A DNA stretch of 64,000 bases, taken from the NCBI RefSeq assembly GCF_002968575.1, contig NZ_PVBM01000003.1:124001-188000 (forward strand), given 5' to 3'. The notes beneath the pieces were generated by a model. That model was not told the DNA's origin and ran no database searches. It saw nothing but the letters and a program-made list of their open reading frames with translations. The stretch's first letter is position 1; every line of letters starts with the position of its first letter. The position numbers and the translations under genes were made by a program. Positions 36,742 through 46,292 of the stretch are shown here, piece after piece. This stretch comes from Neorhizobium huautlense. Lineage in GTDB: Bacteria; Pseudomonadota; Alphaproteobacteria; Rhizobiales; Rhizobiaceae.

Positions 36742-37764
36742 CTATCGCCATCCCAGCGCCGGGGCCACGTGCGAGAGAATAGCTTCGATCACGTGGGCGT
36801 TGTAGTCGACGCCGAGCTGATTGGGCACGGTCAACAACAGCGTGTCGGCTTCCGCAATCGCCTCGTCCCTCGCCAGTTGCTCGATCAGAACCTCCGGTTC
36901 GGCGGCGTAGCTGCGACCGAAAATCGCCCGGGTCTTCTCGTCGATGAAGCCGATCTGATCCTGGCCGTCGTCTCCATGGCCGAAATAGGCGCGGTCGCGA
37001 TCGTCCACCAGCGCGAAAATGCTGCGGCTGACTGATACCCGCGGCTCGCGCTCATGACCGGCGGCTTTCCATGCCTCCCGGAAGACGCGGATTTGAGCGG
37101 CTTGCTGGATATGAAAGGGCTCCCCCGTCTCGTCGTTCTTGAGTGTCGAGCTCTGAAGGTTCATCCCCAGCTCTGCCGCCCATTGAGCCGTCGCATTGGA
37201 ACTTGCGCCCCACCAGATACGCTCGCGCAATCCCTCGGAATGCGGCTCCAAGCGTAGCGGGCCTGGAGGATTGGGGAACATCGGCCGCGGATTGGGCTTG
37301 GCAAAACCTTCGCCGCGCAGAACGTCGAGGAATACTTGCGTATGATGCCTCGCCATCTCCGCGTCGGTCTGTCCCTCGGGCGGCACATAACCGAAATAAC
37401 GCCAACCATCGATCACCTGCTCCGGCGAACCGCGGCTGATGCCAAGTTGCAAGCGGCCGCCGGCGATGATGTCGGCGGCACCTGCGTCTTCAGCCATGTA
37501 GAGGGGATTTTCATAACGCATGTCGATCACCGCGGTGCCGATCTCGATACGACTGGTTTTGGCACCGACGGCCGCCAGCAAAGGGAAAGGCGAGGCGAGC
37601 TGGCGCGCAAAATGATGAACGCGGAAATAGGCTCCGTCGGCCCCCAGTTCCTCCGCGGCAACCGCCAGATCAATGGACTGCAAGAGTGCGTCGCTGGCGG
37701 AGCGCGTTTGTGATTGGGGCGACGGCGTCCAATGGCCGAAGGACAGAAAACCGATCTTTTTCAT
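36742..37764 (-). CDS. LLM-class flavin-dependent oxidoreductase (luciferase-like)
   Basis: A 340-residue luciferase-like TIM-barrel monooxygenase. It has the N-terminal strand KKIGFLSFGHWTPS, EELGADGAYFRVHHF and the FMN-binding region GRLQLGISRGSPEQ. Members use reduced FMN supplied by a separate reductase; the substrate is not predictable. No linked flavin reductase is present. The gene has its own TAAGGC ribosome site and no obvious operon partner. Confidence 0.88.
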   Translation of the reverse strand: MKKIGFLSFGHWTPSPQSQTRSASDALLQSIDLAVAAEELGADGAYFRVHHFARQLASPFPLLAAVGAKTSRIEIGTAVIDMRYENPLYMAEDAGAADIIAGGRLQLGISRGSPEQVIDGWRYFGYVPPEGQTDAEMARHHTQVFLDVLRGEGFAKPNPRPMFPNPPGPLRLEPHSEGLRERIWWGASSNATAQWAAELGMNLQSSTLKNDETGEPFHIQQAAQIRVFREAWKAAGHEREPRVSVSRSIFALVDDRDRAYFGHGDDGQDQIGFIDEKTRAIFGRSYAAEPEVLIEQLARDEAIAEADTLLLTVPNQLGVDYNAHVIEAILSHVAPALGWR

Positions 37765-37911
37765 GACGAGTTTGCCTTACCTGACGATGAGTCATGCCTT
37801 ATGACACAGAATGATCACCAAGGCAGGGGCAAAACATTTGTGTGCGCGGGCCATCCTGCACTTTGAGACGGCGACACAGACACCGATGTTGGAGCCACGC
37901 TGTCTGGAGAC

Positions 37912-38574
37912 CTATGGACGATCCGCACCTATAAAAGCGCCAGAAATCGCGCGATGTCCGGCATCGCTCGGATGGACTAGATCGGCGGAGGCCAAGGCGC
38001 CGTCGCCGTAAGCTTTCATGGTCTCGTAAACAGGCGCATAAAAAAGTGAGAAGCGTCGTGCCAGCATGAGCACCGCTTCGGCATAACTTCCGAAACCGAT
38101 CCGCGTCTGGCCCGTGAATCCGGCGCTGCCAACCGCAAACCCAGCATCAGGAATGTAGGGCGGGCTGCCGATTGCGAGCCGATCTCCGTGGCCGGCTCTG
38201 ATCAATTCTTCCAGCATCCATGCATAGTCGCGCGTGAAGTTCTGGACATTCATGGTGTCGGGCGCCGCCGTATAACGGGCGTCGTTATAGCCATAGAGAA
38301 TCAGGATCGCGTCGCGGTGGCGGGCATCCAGGAGCGCGTATTCGAAACGGCCGATGCCGTTGTCCGGCCGTGCTTTGCCATCCGCGAGGCGTGCTCCCTG
38401 CAGCACCGTGCCGGGGATCGCGCAATTGCGGATGGGGAGGCTGCCGACCTCGGCTGCGAACAGAGCCGGCCAGGCACGATTCGGCCGACTGGCGTTGAAG
38501 CCGGCGGTGATGCTGTCGCCGAACACGCGGATGCCGGAAATTCCCAGCGATTTCAAATGTTCTCCAAACCTCAT
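37912..38574 (-). CDS. SGNH/GDSL-type esterase
   Basis: A 220-residue GDSL hydrolase. The nucleophile Ser is in block I (RVFGDSITAG, about residue 21). The oxyanion Gly and Asn are in blocks II and III (ILYGYNDARY) and the catalytic Asp/His in DLVHPSDAGHRAIS near residue 205. No signal peptide is seen, so it is probably cytoplasmic. AGGAAGACTG precedes the ATG. It is divergent from the LacI-type gene, sharing its regulatory region, and may therefore be co-controlled and act on an ester or acylated sugar. Confidence 0.87.
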   Translation of the reverse strand: MRFGEHLKSLGISGIRVFGDSITAGFNASRPNRAWPALFAAEVGSLPIRNCAIPGTVLQGARLADGKARPDNGIGRFEYALLDARHRDAILILYGYNDARYTAAPDTMNVQNFTRDYAWMLEELIRAGHGDRLAIGSPPYIPDAGFAVGSAGFTGQTRIGFGSYAEAVLMLARRFSLFYAPVYETMKAYGDGALASADLVHPSDAGHRAISGAFIGADRP

Positions 38575-38596
38575 CAGTCTTCCTTCATTTTCCCGC

Positions 38597-38626
38597 TTGA
38601 CAGTCGGTCGTTTAATTTTGTTTATA
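38597..38626 (+). promoter_or_regulatory. Promoter of the LacI-led operon
   Basis: TTGACA (38597-38602), an 18-bp spacer and TTTATA (38621-38626) form a good sigma-70 promoter. The operator array begins at the next base. Confidence 0.65.
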
Positions 38627-38652
38627 CGTATTAGCTGCTAATACGCATTAGC
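38627..38652. promoter_or_regulatory. Overlapping operator array built from ATTAGC half-sites
   Basis: CGTATTAGCTGCTAATACG (38627-38645) is a perfect palindrome around a central T. Its right half is reused in a second inverted pair GCTAAT-ACGC-ATTAGC (38637-38652). Three half-sites thus sit right after the -10 element, an arrangement suited to autorepression by the LacI-type protein encoded next. Confidence 0.7.
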
Positions 38653-38680
38653 AGTCAAGAGGAGCTTGGGAGGATGATGC

Positions 38681-39706
38681 GTGGCGGGCACTAAGCGCTT
38701 GACCCAGCGCGATATTGCGAAACTGGCCGGTGTGAGCCAGGCGACCGTTTCGCTTGTCCTCAATGGTGCTCCCACGGCCTTGGCGCGTATCCCGCAGGAA
38801 ACCCGCGAGCGCGTTCAGCACGTTATCCGGACGACCGGCTACGTGGCTGATCCGATTGCCCGACGCATGGCCAAGGGCCTCAACCGTATCCTCGGCGTCT
38901 TCACCTATGAGCCGGCTTTTCCGAGCGAGCAGGCGGACTTTTTCACGCCTTTTCTGCTCGGCATCGAGGAAGAGGCGCAGGCGCAGAATTACGACCTTCT
39001 GCTTTTAACCGGTGCAGGCGTCGGGCGGGAACGCAAAATCTTTGCCGATGGCAACCGGCTTCGGATCGCTGACGGTTGCCTCGTGCTCGGCCGCGAGTTC
39101 GATCGGGCTGAGTTGAGGCGGCTGGTGCTGGGTGACTACCCCTTTGTGGCTATCGGCCGACGTGAGGACGCTGGCGGACCCGTTCCTTATGTCGGCGGCG
39201 ATTACGCGAACGGCACCCGTGCATTGGTCGAAAAGGCGAGAGCGCTCGGGCACGAGAAACTCGCCTATGTCGGCCCGAGCGGCTCGGCGGAATCGATCGT
39301 CGACCGCTGGCGCGGTTTTTCCGAAGTGATCGCTGAAGGCGCCGAACTGGTCCTGCACGTGAACGAGGTCGGCCGACCTGCTGGTGAAGCGCTGGATGCG
39401 ATCGTCGCAAGTGGTGCGACCGCGGTCTTCTTCGTCGAACTGGCTGATGCGGTGCGTGTCGAGGCGGCGGCGAGGGCGAGAGGGCTTTCCGTGCCTGAGG
39501 ACTTCTCAGCCATCGTGCTCGGCAGCCACGTGCGTGCAGAACGCAGCCATATGCAGTTTACCGCCTTCGACATTCCCCGCGAGGAAATGGGGCGACAGGC
39601 TACGGCGATGCTGGTGCGTCGCATCGAGGGTGCGGCCCCGATCGAACAAATTCTTCTGACTTGTGAACCGGTCGAGGGGCAAACCCTCGCGAACAAACGG
39701 ACGTGA
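38681..39706 (+). CDS. LacI-family transcriptional regulator heading a sugar operon
   Basis: A 341-residue LacI/GalR protein. The HTH and hinge are RLTQRDIAKLAGVSQATVSLVLNGAPTALARIPQETRERV (residues about 6-45), followed by the effector domain (RILGVFTYEPAFPSEQADFF). The GTG start at 38681 follows CTTGGGAGGATGATGC. Unusually it is co-directional with, and overlaps, the gene it probably controls (GTGA at 39703-39706). It is therefore likely part of the autoregulated operon running to 46190. Confidence 0.91.
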   Translation: MAGTKRLTQRDIAKLAGVSQATVSLVLNGAPTALARIPQETRERVQHVIRTTGYVADPIARRMAKGLNRILGVFTYEPAFPSEQADFFTPFLLGIEEEAQAQNYDLLLLTGAGVGRERKIFADGNRLRIADGCLVLGREFDRAELRRLVLGDYPFVAIGRREDAGGPVPYVGGDYANGTRALVEKARALGHEKLAYVGPSGSAESIVDRWRGFSEVIAEGAELVLHVNEVGRPAGEALDAIVASGATAVFFVELADAVRVEAAARARGLSVPEDFSAIVLGSHVRAERSHMQFTAFDIPREEMGRQATAMLVRRIEGAAPIEQILLTCEPVEGQTLANKRT

Positions 39707-41328
39707 TTGAAATGCCTGCAAAAGAGATGCGTGCGGATATTCTGGTGGTCGGCGGCGGCCTCGGCGGCGTGGCGGCGGCCATCGGTGCTTGCCGGGCGGG
39801 CAAAAGTGTCATCATGACCGAGGAATTCGATTGGATCGGCGGCCAGTTGACGAGCCAGGCAGTTCCCTCCGACGAACATACCTGGGTCGAGCAATTCGGC
39901 ATCACACGCTCCTACCGCAAGCTGCGCAACGGCATCCGCCAGTATTACCGCGACAACTACCCGCTGACCGAAGGCGCTCGCGCCTGGGGTGATCTCAATC
40001 CGGGTGGCGGGTGGGTCAGCCGTATCTGCGCCGAGCCGCGTGTCAGCCTTGCGGTGATGGAAGCGATGCTGATGCCCTATCGCGGTGCCGGCCGCCTCAA
40101 GGTGCTGCAGCCCTTTCGTCCGGTCGCGGCGGATGTAGAGGGCGACATCATTCGCTCGGTCGCCGTCCGTCATCGCGATACGGGTTGGGAGATCGTCATC
40201 TTCGCAGATTATGTGCTCGACGCGACCGAACTCGGCGACCTGCTGCCGATGACCGGTACGGAATATGTGAAGGGTTTCGAGGCGCAGTCGGATACCGGCG
40301 AGCCGAGCGCACCTTCCGAAGCGCAGCCGAACAATGTCCAGGCCGTTTCCGTTTGTTTCGCGGTCGATTGTGTCGATGGCGACCAGACGATCGACAAGCC
40401 GGAGAACTACGACTACTGGCGCAAGTATGAGCCGCATTTCTGGGGCGGGCCGCTACTCGGCTTCACCGCACCGCATCCGCGCACGCTGGAATTCACCACC
40501 CGCTCATTCACGCCGAATGTCGACGACGATCCATTGGCTGTCGATGCCGACCAGCGAAAGGGTGGTGGCGATGAGAACCTCTGGCTCTTCCGTCGCATCG
40601 CGGCGCGGCGCAATTTTACGCCTGGTTTTTATCAGTCCGACATTTGCTTCGTAAACTGGCCGATGATCGACTACATGGACGGTACGATCATTGACGTCTC
40701 GGAAGAGGAAAAGGTGCGCCACCTCAAAGGCGCTGCGGACCTTTCCTATTCGGTCTTCTACTGGCTGCAGACGGAAGCACCGCGTATTGACGGCGGGCAG
40801 GGCTATCGCGGCCTTCGTCTGCGCGGCGACATCACCGGCACCGAGCACGGTCTCGCCATGGCGCCCTATATCCGTGAAAGTCGCCGCATCAAGCCGGTCA
40901 CTCGCATTGTCGAACAGGATCTTTCCCATGCGGTACGCGGCGACAAGGGCGCGGTAAACTATCGCGACAGCGTCGGTATCGGCATGTACCGCATCGACCT
41001 ACACCCCTCGACCGGTGGCGACAACTATATCGACGTGCCGTCCTGCCCGTTCGAGATCCCCCTTGGGAGCCTGCTGCCGCAGCGGATGAAGAATCTCATC
41101 GCGGCCTGCAAGAATATAGGCACTACCCATATCACCAATGGCTGCTACCGCCTGCATCCGGTCGAATGGAACATCGGCGAAGCGGCGGGCATGCTCGCCG
41201 CCTATTGCCTCGAAAAGGGGCTGAAGCCGCATCAGGTGCAGGCAAACGACGAGCATCTGCAGGATCTTCAGCGAGTGCTCATCCGCGAGGGCATTGAAAT
41301 ACGCTGGCCTGATATCTCGGCTTATTGA
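39703..41328 (+). CDS. FAD-dependent oxidoreductase (FAD_oxidored family)
   Basis: A 541-residue flavoprotein. The dinucleotide-binding motif ILVVGGGLGGVAAAIGACRAGKSVIMTEE is at residues about 13-42. The following EFDWIGGQLTSQAVPSDEH and the mid-protein VLDATELGDLLPMTG are typical of this family. A C-terminal region CKNIGTTHITNGCYRLHPVEWNIGEAAGMLAA closes the FAD site. No signal peptide is seen, so it is cytoplasmic. It may use the GTG overlapping the LacI stop or the ATG at 39712. It presumably oxidises the sugar or polyol imported by the next genes. Confidence 0.86.
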   Translation: MIEMPAKEMRADILVVGGGLGGVAAAIGACRAGKSVIMTEEFDWIGGQLTSQAVPSDEHTWVEQFGITRSYRKLRNGIRQYYRDNYPLTEGARAWGDLNPGGGWVSRICAEPRVSLAVMEAMLMPYRGAGRLKVLQPFRPVAADVEGDIIRSVAVRHRDTGWEIVIFADYVLDATELGDLLPMTGTEYVKGFEAQSDTGEPSAPSEAQPNNVQAVSVCFAVDCVDGDQTIDKPENYDYWRKYEPHFWGGPLLGFTAPHPRTLEFTTRSFTPNVDDDPLAVDADQRKGGGDENLWLFRRIAARRNFTPGFYQSDICFVNWPMIDYMDGTIIDVSEEEKVRHLKGAADLSYSVFYWLQTEAPRIDGGQGYRGLRLRGDITGTEHGLAMAPYIRESRRIKPVTRIVEQDLSHAVRGDKGAVNYRDSVGIGMYRIDLHPSTGGDNYIDVPSCPFEIPLGSLLPQRMKNLIAACKNIGTTHITNGCYRLHPVEWNIGEAAGMLAAYCLEKGLKPHQVQANDEHLQDLQRVLIREGIEIRWPDISAY

Positions 41329-41357
41329 TCGAACCCATCTTTGGAGGAGGAACGGGA

Positions 41358-42629
41358 ATGAACTATCATAGGGCACTGAAATCGGCGGTCGCGGCATTGG
41401 CGCTTGCTATGCCGCTCGGCTGGAGCTGCACTGCCACTGCGCAGGATGCGGTCAATCTGCGCATGACCATCTGGAGCGCCAACGAGGCCCATCTGAAGCT
41501 GTTCAATGAGATCGCCGCAGGTTTCGAGAAGGATCATCCTAATGTCACGGTGACATACGAGTCGCTGCCGTTCGATACCTATACGACCGCGCTGACCACC
41601 CAGATCGCTGGCGGCAACGCGCCGGACATGGCCTGGATCTTCGAGACCGCAGCCTACGACTTTGTCAATTCCGGTGCGCTTTTCCCGCTGAGCGATACCC
41701 TTAAGGCAACCAAGGGCTACAATCTCGAAGAGCTGAGTGCGAGCGCCGCCGAACGCTGGTCGAAGGATGGCAAACTCTATGCCTATCCGTTCTCGACGTC
41801 GCCGTTCGCGATGTTCGTCAACAACGATCTCATCAAGGCTTCAGGCGCCAAGCCCCCAGCCGAATTGATTGCTGCCGATCAGTGGAGCTGGGACAATGCC
41901 ATCGCGACGGCTTCGGCAGTGGGTCAAACGGGCAAGGGTGGGCTGATCGTCCGCGATTTCAACTACCAGATCTGGCAGAATCTCGCCTCGGTCTGGAACG
42001 GCTGGGGCGCTTCGCCCTGGAGCGCCGACGGCAAGGCATGCACTATGGCCGAAAAGCCGATGGTCGATGCGCTAACCTTCATCCATGACGCGATCTTCAA
42101 GAAGAAGGCGATCCCGGGTCCCGGAGAAAACGTCGATTTCTTCGCCGGCAATGCGGCAATGACGATTACCCAGATCAGCCGCGCCTCGTTGCTGCCGAAG
42201 GAAAACCCCTTTGCCTGGGATCTCGTACCGCTGCCGAAGGGGCCAGCCGGCAACTACGCGCTGATCGGCCAGGCCGGCCTCGGCGTCATGCAGACGGGCA
42301 AGAACGCCAAAACCGCTGCCGAATTTGTCGCGTATATGACGAATCCGGAGAACTCGGCCAAGCTCAGCCAGTTCTTCCCCTCGGCCCGCAAGTCGCTGCT
42401 GAATGCCGAAGTGCTGAAAAAGACCAACCCGCTCTTGAGCCAGGAGCAAATCGACAAGGTCGTGATCTCAGGCATCGCTACGGGCAAGGTCATCCCGGGT
42501 CATACGGGTTTTGCGCAGATCCAGCAGGCGGTGCGCTCTGGCCTCGATGCGATTTGGCGTCCGGATGCGGATATCCCGGGCACGCTCCTAAAGATCTGCG
42601 GTCAGATCGGCCCGCTCCTGAAACGCTAA
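41358..42629 (+). CDS. ABC transporter sugar-binding protein, MalE/UgpB type
   Basis: A 423-residue periplasmic binding protein. The signal peptide is residues 1 to about 27 (LALAMPLGWSCTATAQ). The mature start VNLRMTIWSANEAHLKLFNEIAAGFEKDHP and the family block GGNAPDMAWIFETAAYDFV follow. The frame is open from 41325, but the ATG at 41358 is preceded by GGAGGAGGAACGGG. It supplies the permeases that follow. Confidence 0.93.
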   Translation: MNYHRALKSAVAALALAMPLGWSCTATAQDAVNLRMTIWSANEAHLKLFNEIAAGFEKDHPNVTVTYESLPFDTYTTALTTQIAGGNAPDMAWIFETAAYDFVNSGALFPLSDTLKATKGYNLEELSASAAERWSKDGKLYAYPFSTSPFAMFVNNDLIKASGAKPPAELIAADQWSWDNAIATASAVGQTGKGGLIVRDFNYQIWQNLASVWNGWGASPWSADGKACTMAEKPMVDALTFIHDAIFKKKAIPGPGENVDFFAGNAAMTITQISRASLLPKENPFAWDLVPLPKGPAGNYALIGQAGLGVMQTGKNAKTAAEFVAYMTNPENSAKLSQFFPSARKSLLNAEVLKKTNPLLSQEQIDKVVISGIATGKVIPGHTGFAQIQQAVRSGLDAIWRPDADIPGTLLKICGQIGPLLKR

Positions 42630-42640
42630 GGAAGCATAAG

Positions 42641-43573
42641 ATGGCTGTCGCGCAGGATCACGCAAGTCCGGAAGGACGCTCCTCATCGCCGTTCTGGACG
42701 ATTGCCCGGCGCGACAGCCTCGCCGGTTTCCTCTTCATCGCCCCGCAGTTGGTCGGCATCATCGTCTTCGTGCTGATCCCACTCGGGCTCGTGTTCTGGT
42801 ATTCCCTGCACGAATGGAATGTGCTTGCCAATACTTTTACCTATACAGGCGCACAGAACTATCAAATGCTGATCGAGGATAGCAATCTCCTCGAAGTACT
42901 CGGTGCGACAGCCGTCTTTTCCGCGGGCCTGGTCGTCTTCAATCTGTCGCTGGCGCTGCTTTTGGCGATTCTGCTTAACCAGAGGCTCGCCGGAATAACC
43001 ATCTTCCGCACCCTGTTCTTTTCGCCGGTCGTAGTATCGCTCGTCGCCTGGACGATCGTCTGGGGATTTCTTCTTCAAAAAAACGGCGGCATCAACGGCA
43101 TGCTGCAGGTCTTAGGCATCGAGGGGCCGAACTGGCTGCGCGAAGAGACGACAGCGATGATCTCGGTGATCGTCGTACAGGTCTTCAAGAATGTCGGGCT
43201 CAATATGATCCTGTTCCTCGCAGCACTCCAGGGCGTGCCGAATGAACTTTATGAAGCCGCACGTGTCGACGGGGCGCCGCGTTTCAAGCAGTTCCGCCGC
43301 ATCACGCTGCCGTTGATCAGCCCGACCATCCTTTTGACCTCGATCATCACGATCGTCGGGTCGCTGCAGGTCTTCGCGCAGATTGCGGTTCTGACCCAGG
43401 GCGGGCCTGGTCTGTCGACGACCGTGCTCGTCTATTATCTCTACCAGCAGGCCTTCCAGTTCCATTTCTTTGGCTACGGCTCGACGCTGTCGATCCTGCT
43501 TTTCCTGATCGTCGCCGTGCTGACCTTCGCCCAGTGGCAGATGCGCAAGAGGATCGTCTTTTATGAAAGCTGA
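42641..43573 (+). CDS. Sugar ABC transporter permease, MalF type
   Basis: A 310-residue permease with six hydrophobic segments. The EAA loop is YEAARVDGAPRFKQFRRITLPLI (about residues 205-227). The ATG at 42641 follows AAGGAAG, 11 bp after the binding-protein stop. The frame extends upstream into that gene but without a start signal. It overlaps the next permease by 11 bp. Confidence 0.92.
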   Translation: MAVAQDHASPEGRSSSPFWTIARRDSLAGFLFIAPQLVGIIVFVLIPLGLVFWYSLHEWNVLANTFTYTGAQNYQMLIEDSNLLEVLGATAVFSAGLVVFNLSLALLLAILLNQRLAGITIFRTLFFSPVVVSLVAWTIVWGFLLQKNGGINGMLQVLGIEGPNWLREETTAMISVIVVQVFKNVGLNMILFLAALQGVPNELYEAARVDGAPRFKQFRRITLPLISPTILLTSIITIVGSLQVFAQIAVLTQGGPGLSTTVLVYYLYQQAFQFHFFGYGSTLSILLFLIVAVLTFAQWQMRKRIVFYES

Positions 43574-44405
43574 ACTCTCCCCGCGCCTGAAAACCTTTCT
43601 CTATGGGCTGATGTGTGTGCTTCTCATTCCCTTCGTCTTTCCAACCTGGTGGATGGCGACGTCCTCGGTAAAGCCGATTAGCGACATCTTCGCCTTTCCG
43701 CCGCAGCTCATTCCTGAGAGCTATGACTGGACGACCTATTCCAAGGTCTTCGAGTTGCAGCCATTCGTGCAGCAATACTGGAATTCCGCCTATATCGCAG
43801 CGGTCGTGACGATCGGGACGATGGCCGTCTCGTCGATGGCTGGTTACGCGTTTGCCCGTATCCGCTTTCCATTCGCGAATACGATCTTCATGATCGTGCT
43901 GCTCGGCCTGCTTATCCCCTCGGAGGTGACGATCGTGCCTCTCTTCCGGATGTTCCTGAAAGCCGGCATGGTGAACACCCATTGGCCGCTGATCCTGGTG
44001 CCGATTTTCGGAGCGCCAAGCGTCTTCGCCACCTTCGTCATGCGACAGTTTTTCGTGACCTTGCCGGCAGAGCTCGAAGAGGCGGCACGCGTCGATGGCC
44101 TTGGCCGCTTTAAAATATTCCGCATGATCGCGCTTCCGCTCGCCAAGCCGGCACTGGCGTCAGTCGCGATCTTTACCTTCCTGCATTCCTGGAACCTGTT
44201 TCTCGAACCGATCGTGTTCTTGTCGAGCGCGGAAAAGTTCACGCTGCCGCAGGCGCTGACCCAATACACCGACGCTTACGGCGGCCCGATGTGGAATATC
44301 CAGCTCGCCGCCGCAACGCTGACGGCGCTTCCCGTCCTCATTGTCTTCATCATCGCGCAGAAGCAATTCGTCGAAGGGCTCGCGCATACCGGTCTCAAGG
44401 GCTGA
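43563..44405 (+). CDS. Sugar ABC transporter permease, MalG type
   Basis: A 280-residue inner-membrane permease with the EAA loop EEAARVDGLGRFKIFRMIALPLA and the C-terminal GLAHTGLKG typical of MalG-type proteins. It starts within the end of the MalF-type gene, indicating coupled translation. Confidence 0.92.
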   Translation: MKAELSPRLKTFLYGLMCVLLIPFVFPTWWMATSSVKPISDIFAFPPQLIPESYDWTTYSKVFELQPFVQQYWNSAYIAAVVTIGTMAVSSMAGYAFARIRFPFANTIFMIVLLGLLIPSEVTIVPLFRMFLKAGMVNTHWPLILVPIFGAPSVFATFVMRQFFVTLPAELEEAARVDGLGRFKIFRMIALPLAKPALASVAIFTFLHSWNLFLEPIVFLSSAEKFTLPQALTQYTDAYGGPMWNIQLAAATLTALPVLIVFIIAQKQFVEGLAHTGLKG

Positions 44406-44419
44406 AAATCGGATTTCCT

Positions 44420-45472
<1,053 letters not shown>

Positions 45473-45482
45473 GGTCTTATCC

Positions 45483-46190
45483 ATGCCAATCTATCCGGAA
45501 ACCAGACTTACCAGGGCGCTGCGCGGTGGGGAATTTCCCGTCATCGTCTCGCTCGCCCGCCACGATCTCGATCTTGCGAAAGCCGCGATCGGGGCAGGGG
45601 CGTTCGCGATCAAGGTCCACCTCAACGCCTATCATCGCGCCTCGGGCACGACCTTCGGAAGCTTTGCCGAGGAGCGGCCCTTCTACGAAAAACTTGCGAC
45701 ACTTGGCGTGCCGTTACTGGTCATGGCTGGACAGGAGAAGGTGCCGAGCCCTGAAGAAATGGATGCGCTTGCCGATCTCGGTTTCGAGGGTTTCAATATC
45801 TATTTCAGTGACATGCAGCCGCATCTCCTGCAAACCAGGCTCAGGCCGATGCCGGCTCTCGGTGAAAAGGGCACGGATGAGGAATTGGCAAAGATCATCG
45901 CCATTCCGGGGGTGATGATGGAGGCGTCTGTCGCTGCCTTCGCAGACTATGGCAAACCGCTGAATGAGACCGATCTTGCCCGCTACAGGGACATCACCAG
46001 CAAGGCTGGCATCCCGGTCATCGCGCCGAGCCAGAAGCGGTTCGTCGGGGACGACATACCGAAGCTGAAAGCCGCTGGCATCGCTGCGCCGCTGCTCGGC
46101 TTCATCGTGACCGGCACGACGACGGAAAGCATGGAAGCCGCCGTTGTTCCGATCGCAGAGAGCGCAAGAGCGTCGGCCCCGCTTGTCTAG
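45483..46190 (+). CDS. TIM-barrel-like protein of unknown function at the end of a sugar operon
   Basis: A 235-residue protein that I cannot assign to a named enzyme. Alternating strands and helices suggest a (beta/alpha)8 barrel: PVIVSLARHDLDLAKAAIGAGAFAIKVHLNA, VPLLVMAGQEKVPSPEEMDALADLGFEGFNIYF, IPGVMMEASVAAFADYGKPL, and a phosphate-loop-like GIAAPLLGFIVTGTTTESM near the C-terminus. The layout recalls KDPG-aldolase or NanE-type epimerases. Being last in an operon with an FAD oxidoreductase and a sugar importer, it may be an aldolase or epimerase. No signal peptide is seen. Confidence 0.7.
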   Translation: MPIYPETRLTRALRGGEFPVIVSLARHDLDLAKAAIGAGAFAIKVHLNAYHRASGTTFGSFAEERPFYEKLATLGVPLLVMAGQEKVPSPEEMDALADLGFEGFNIYFSDMQPHLLQTRLRPMPALGEKGTDEELAKIIAIPGVMMEASVAAFADYGKPLNETDLARYRDITSKAGIPVIAPSQKRFVGDDIPKLKAAGIAAPLLGFIVTGTTTESMEAAVVPIAESARASAPLV

Positions 46191-46254
46191 CGTCTACCAG
46201 CTTGATGAAACGGCCCTGCAGTTCTATCCGTTCAGGGCGGCTTCCTTATGAAAC

Positions 46255-46287
46255 ATGGCCGCCGAAGAGACCTCGGCGGCCATTTTC
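46255..46287. terminator. Strong terminator hairpin between convergent genes
   Basis: ATGGCCGCCGA (46255-46265) pairs perfectly with TCGGCGGCCAT (46273-46283) around a 7-nt loop. TTTTC follows on the plus strand. It can end the plus-strand sugar operon and, in reverse, the minus-strand TctC-type gene. Confidence 0.8.
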
Positions 46288-46292
46288 ACGGA

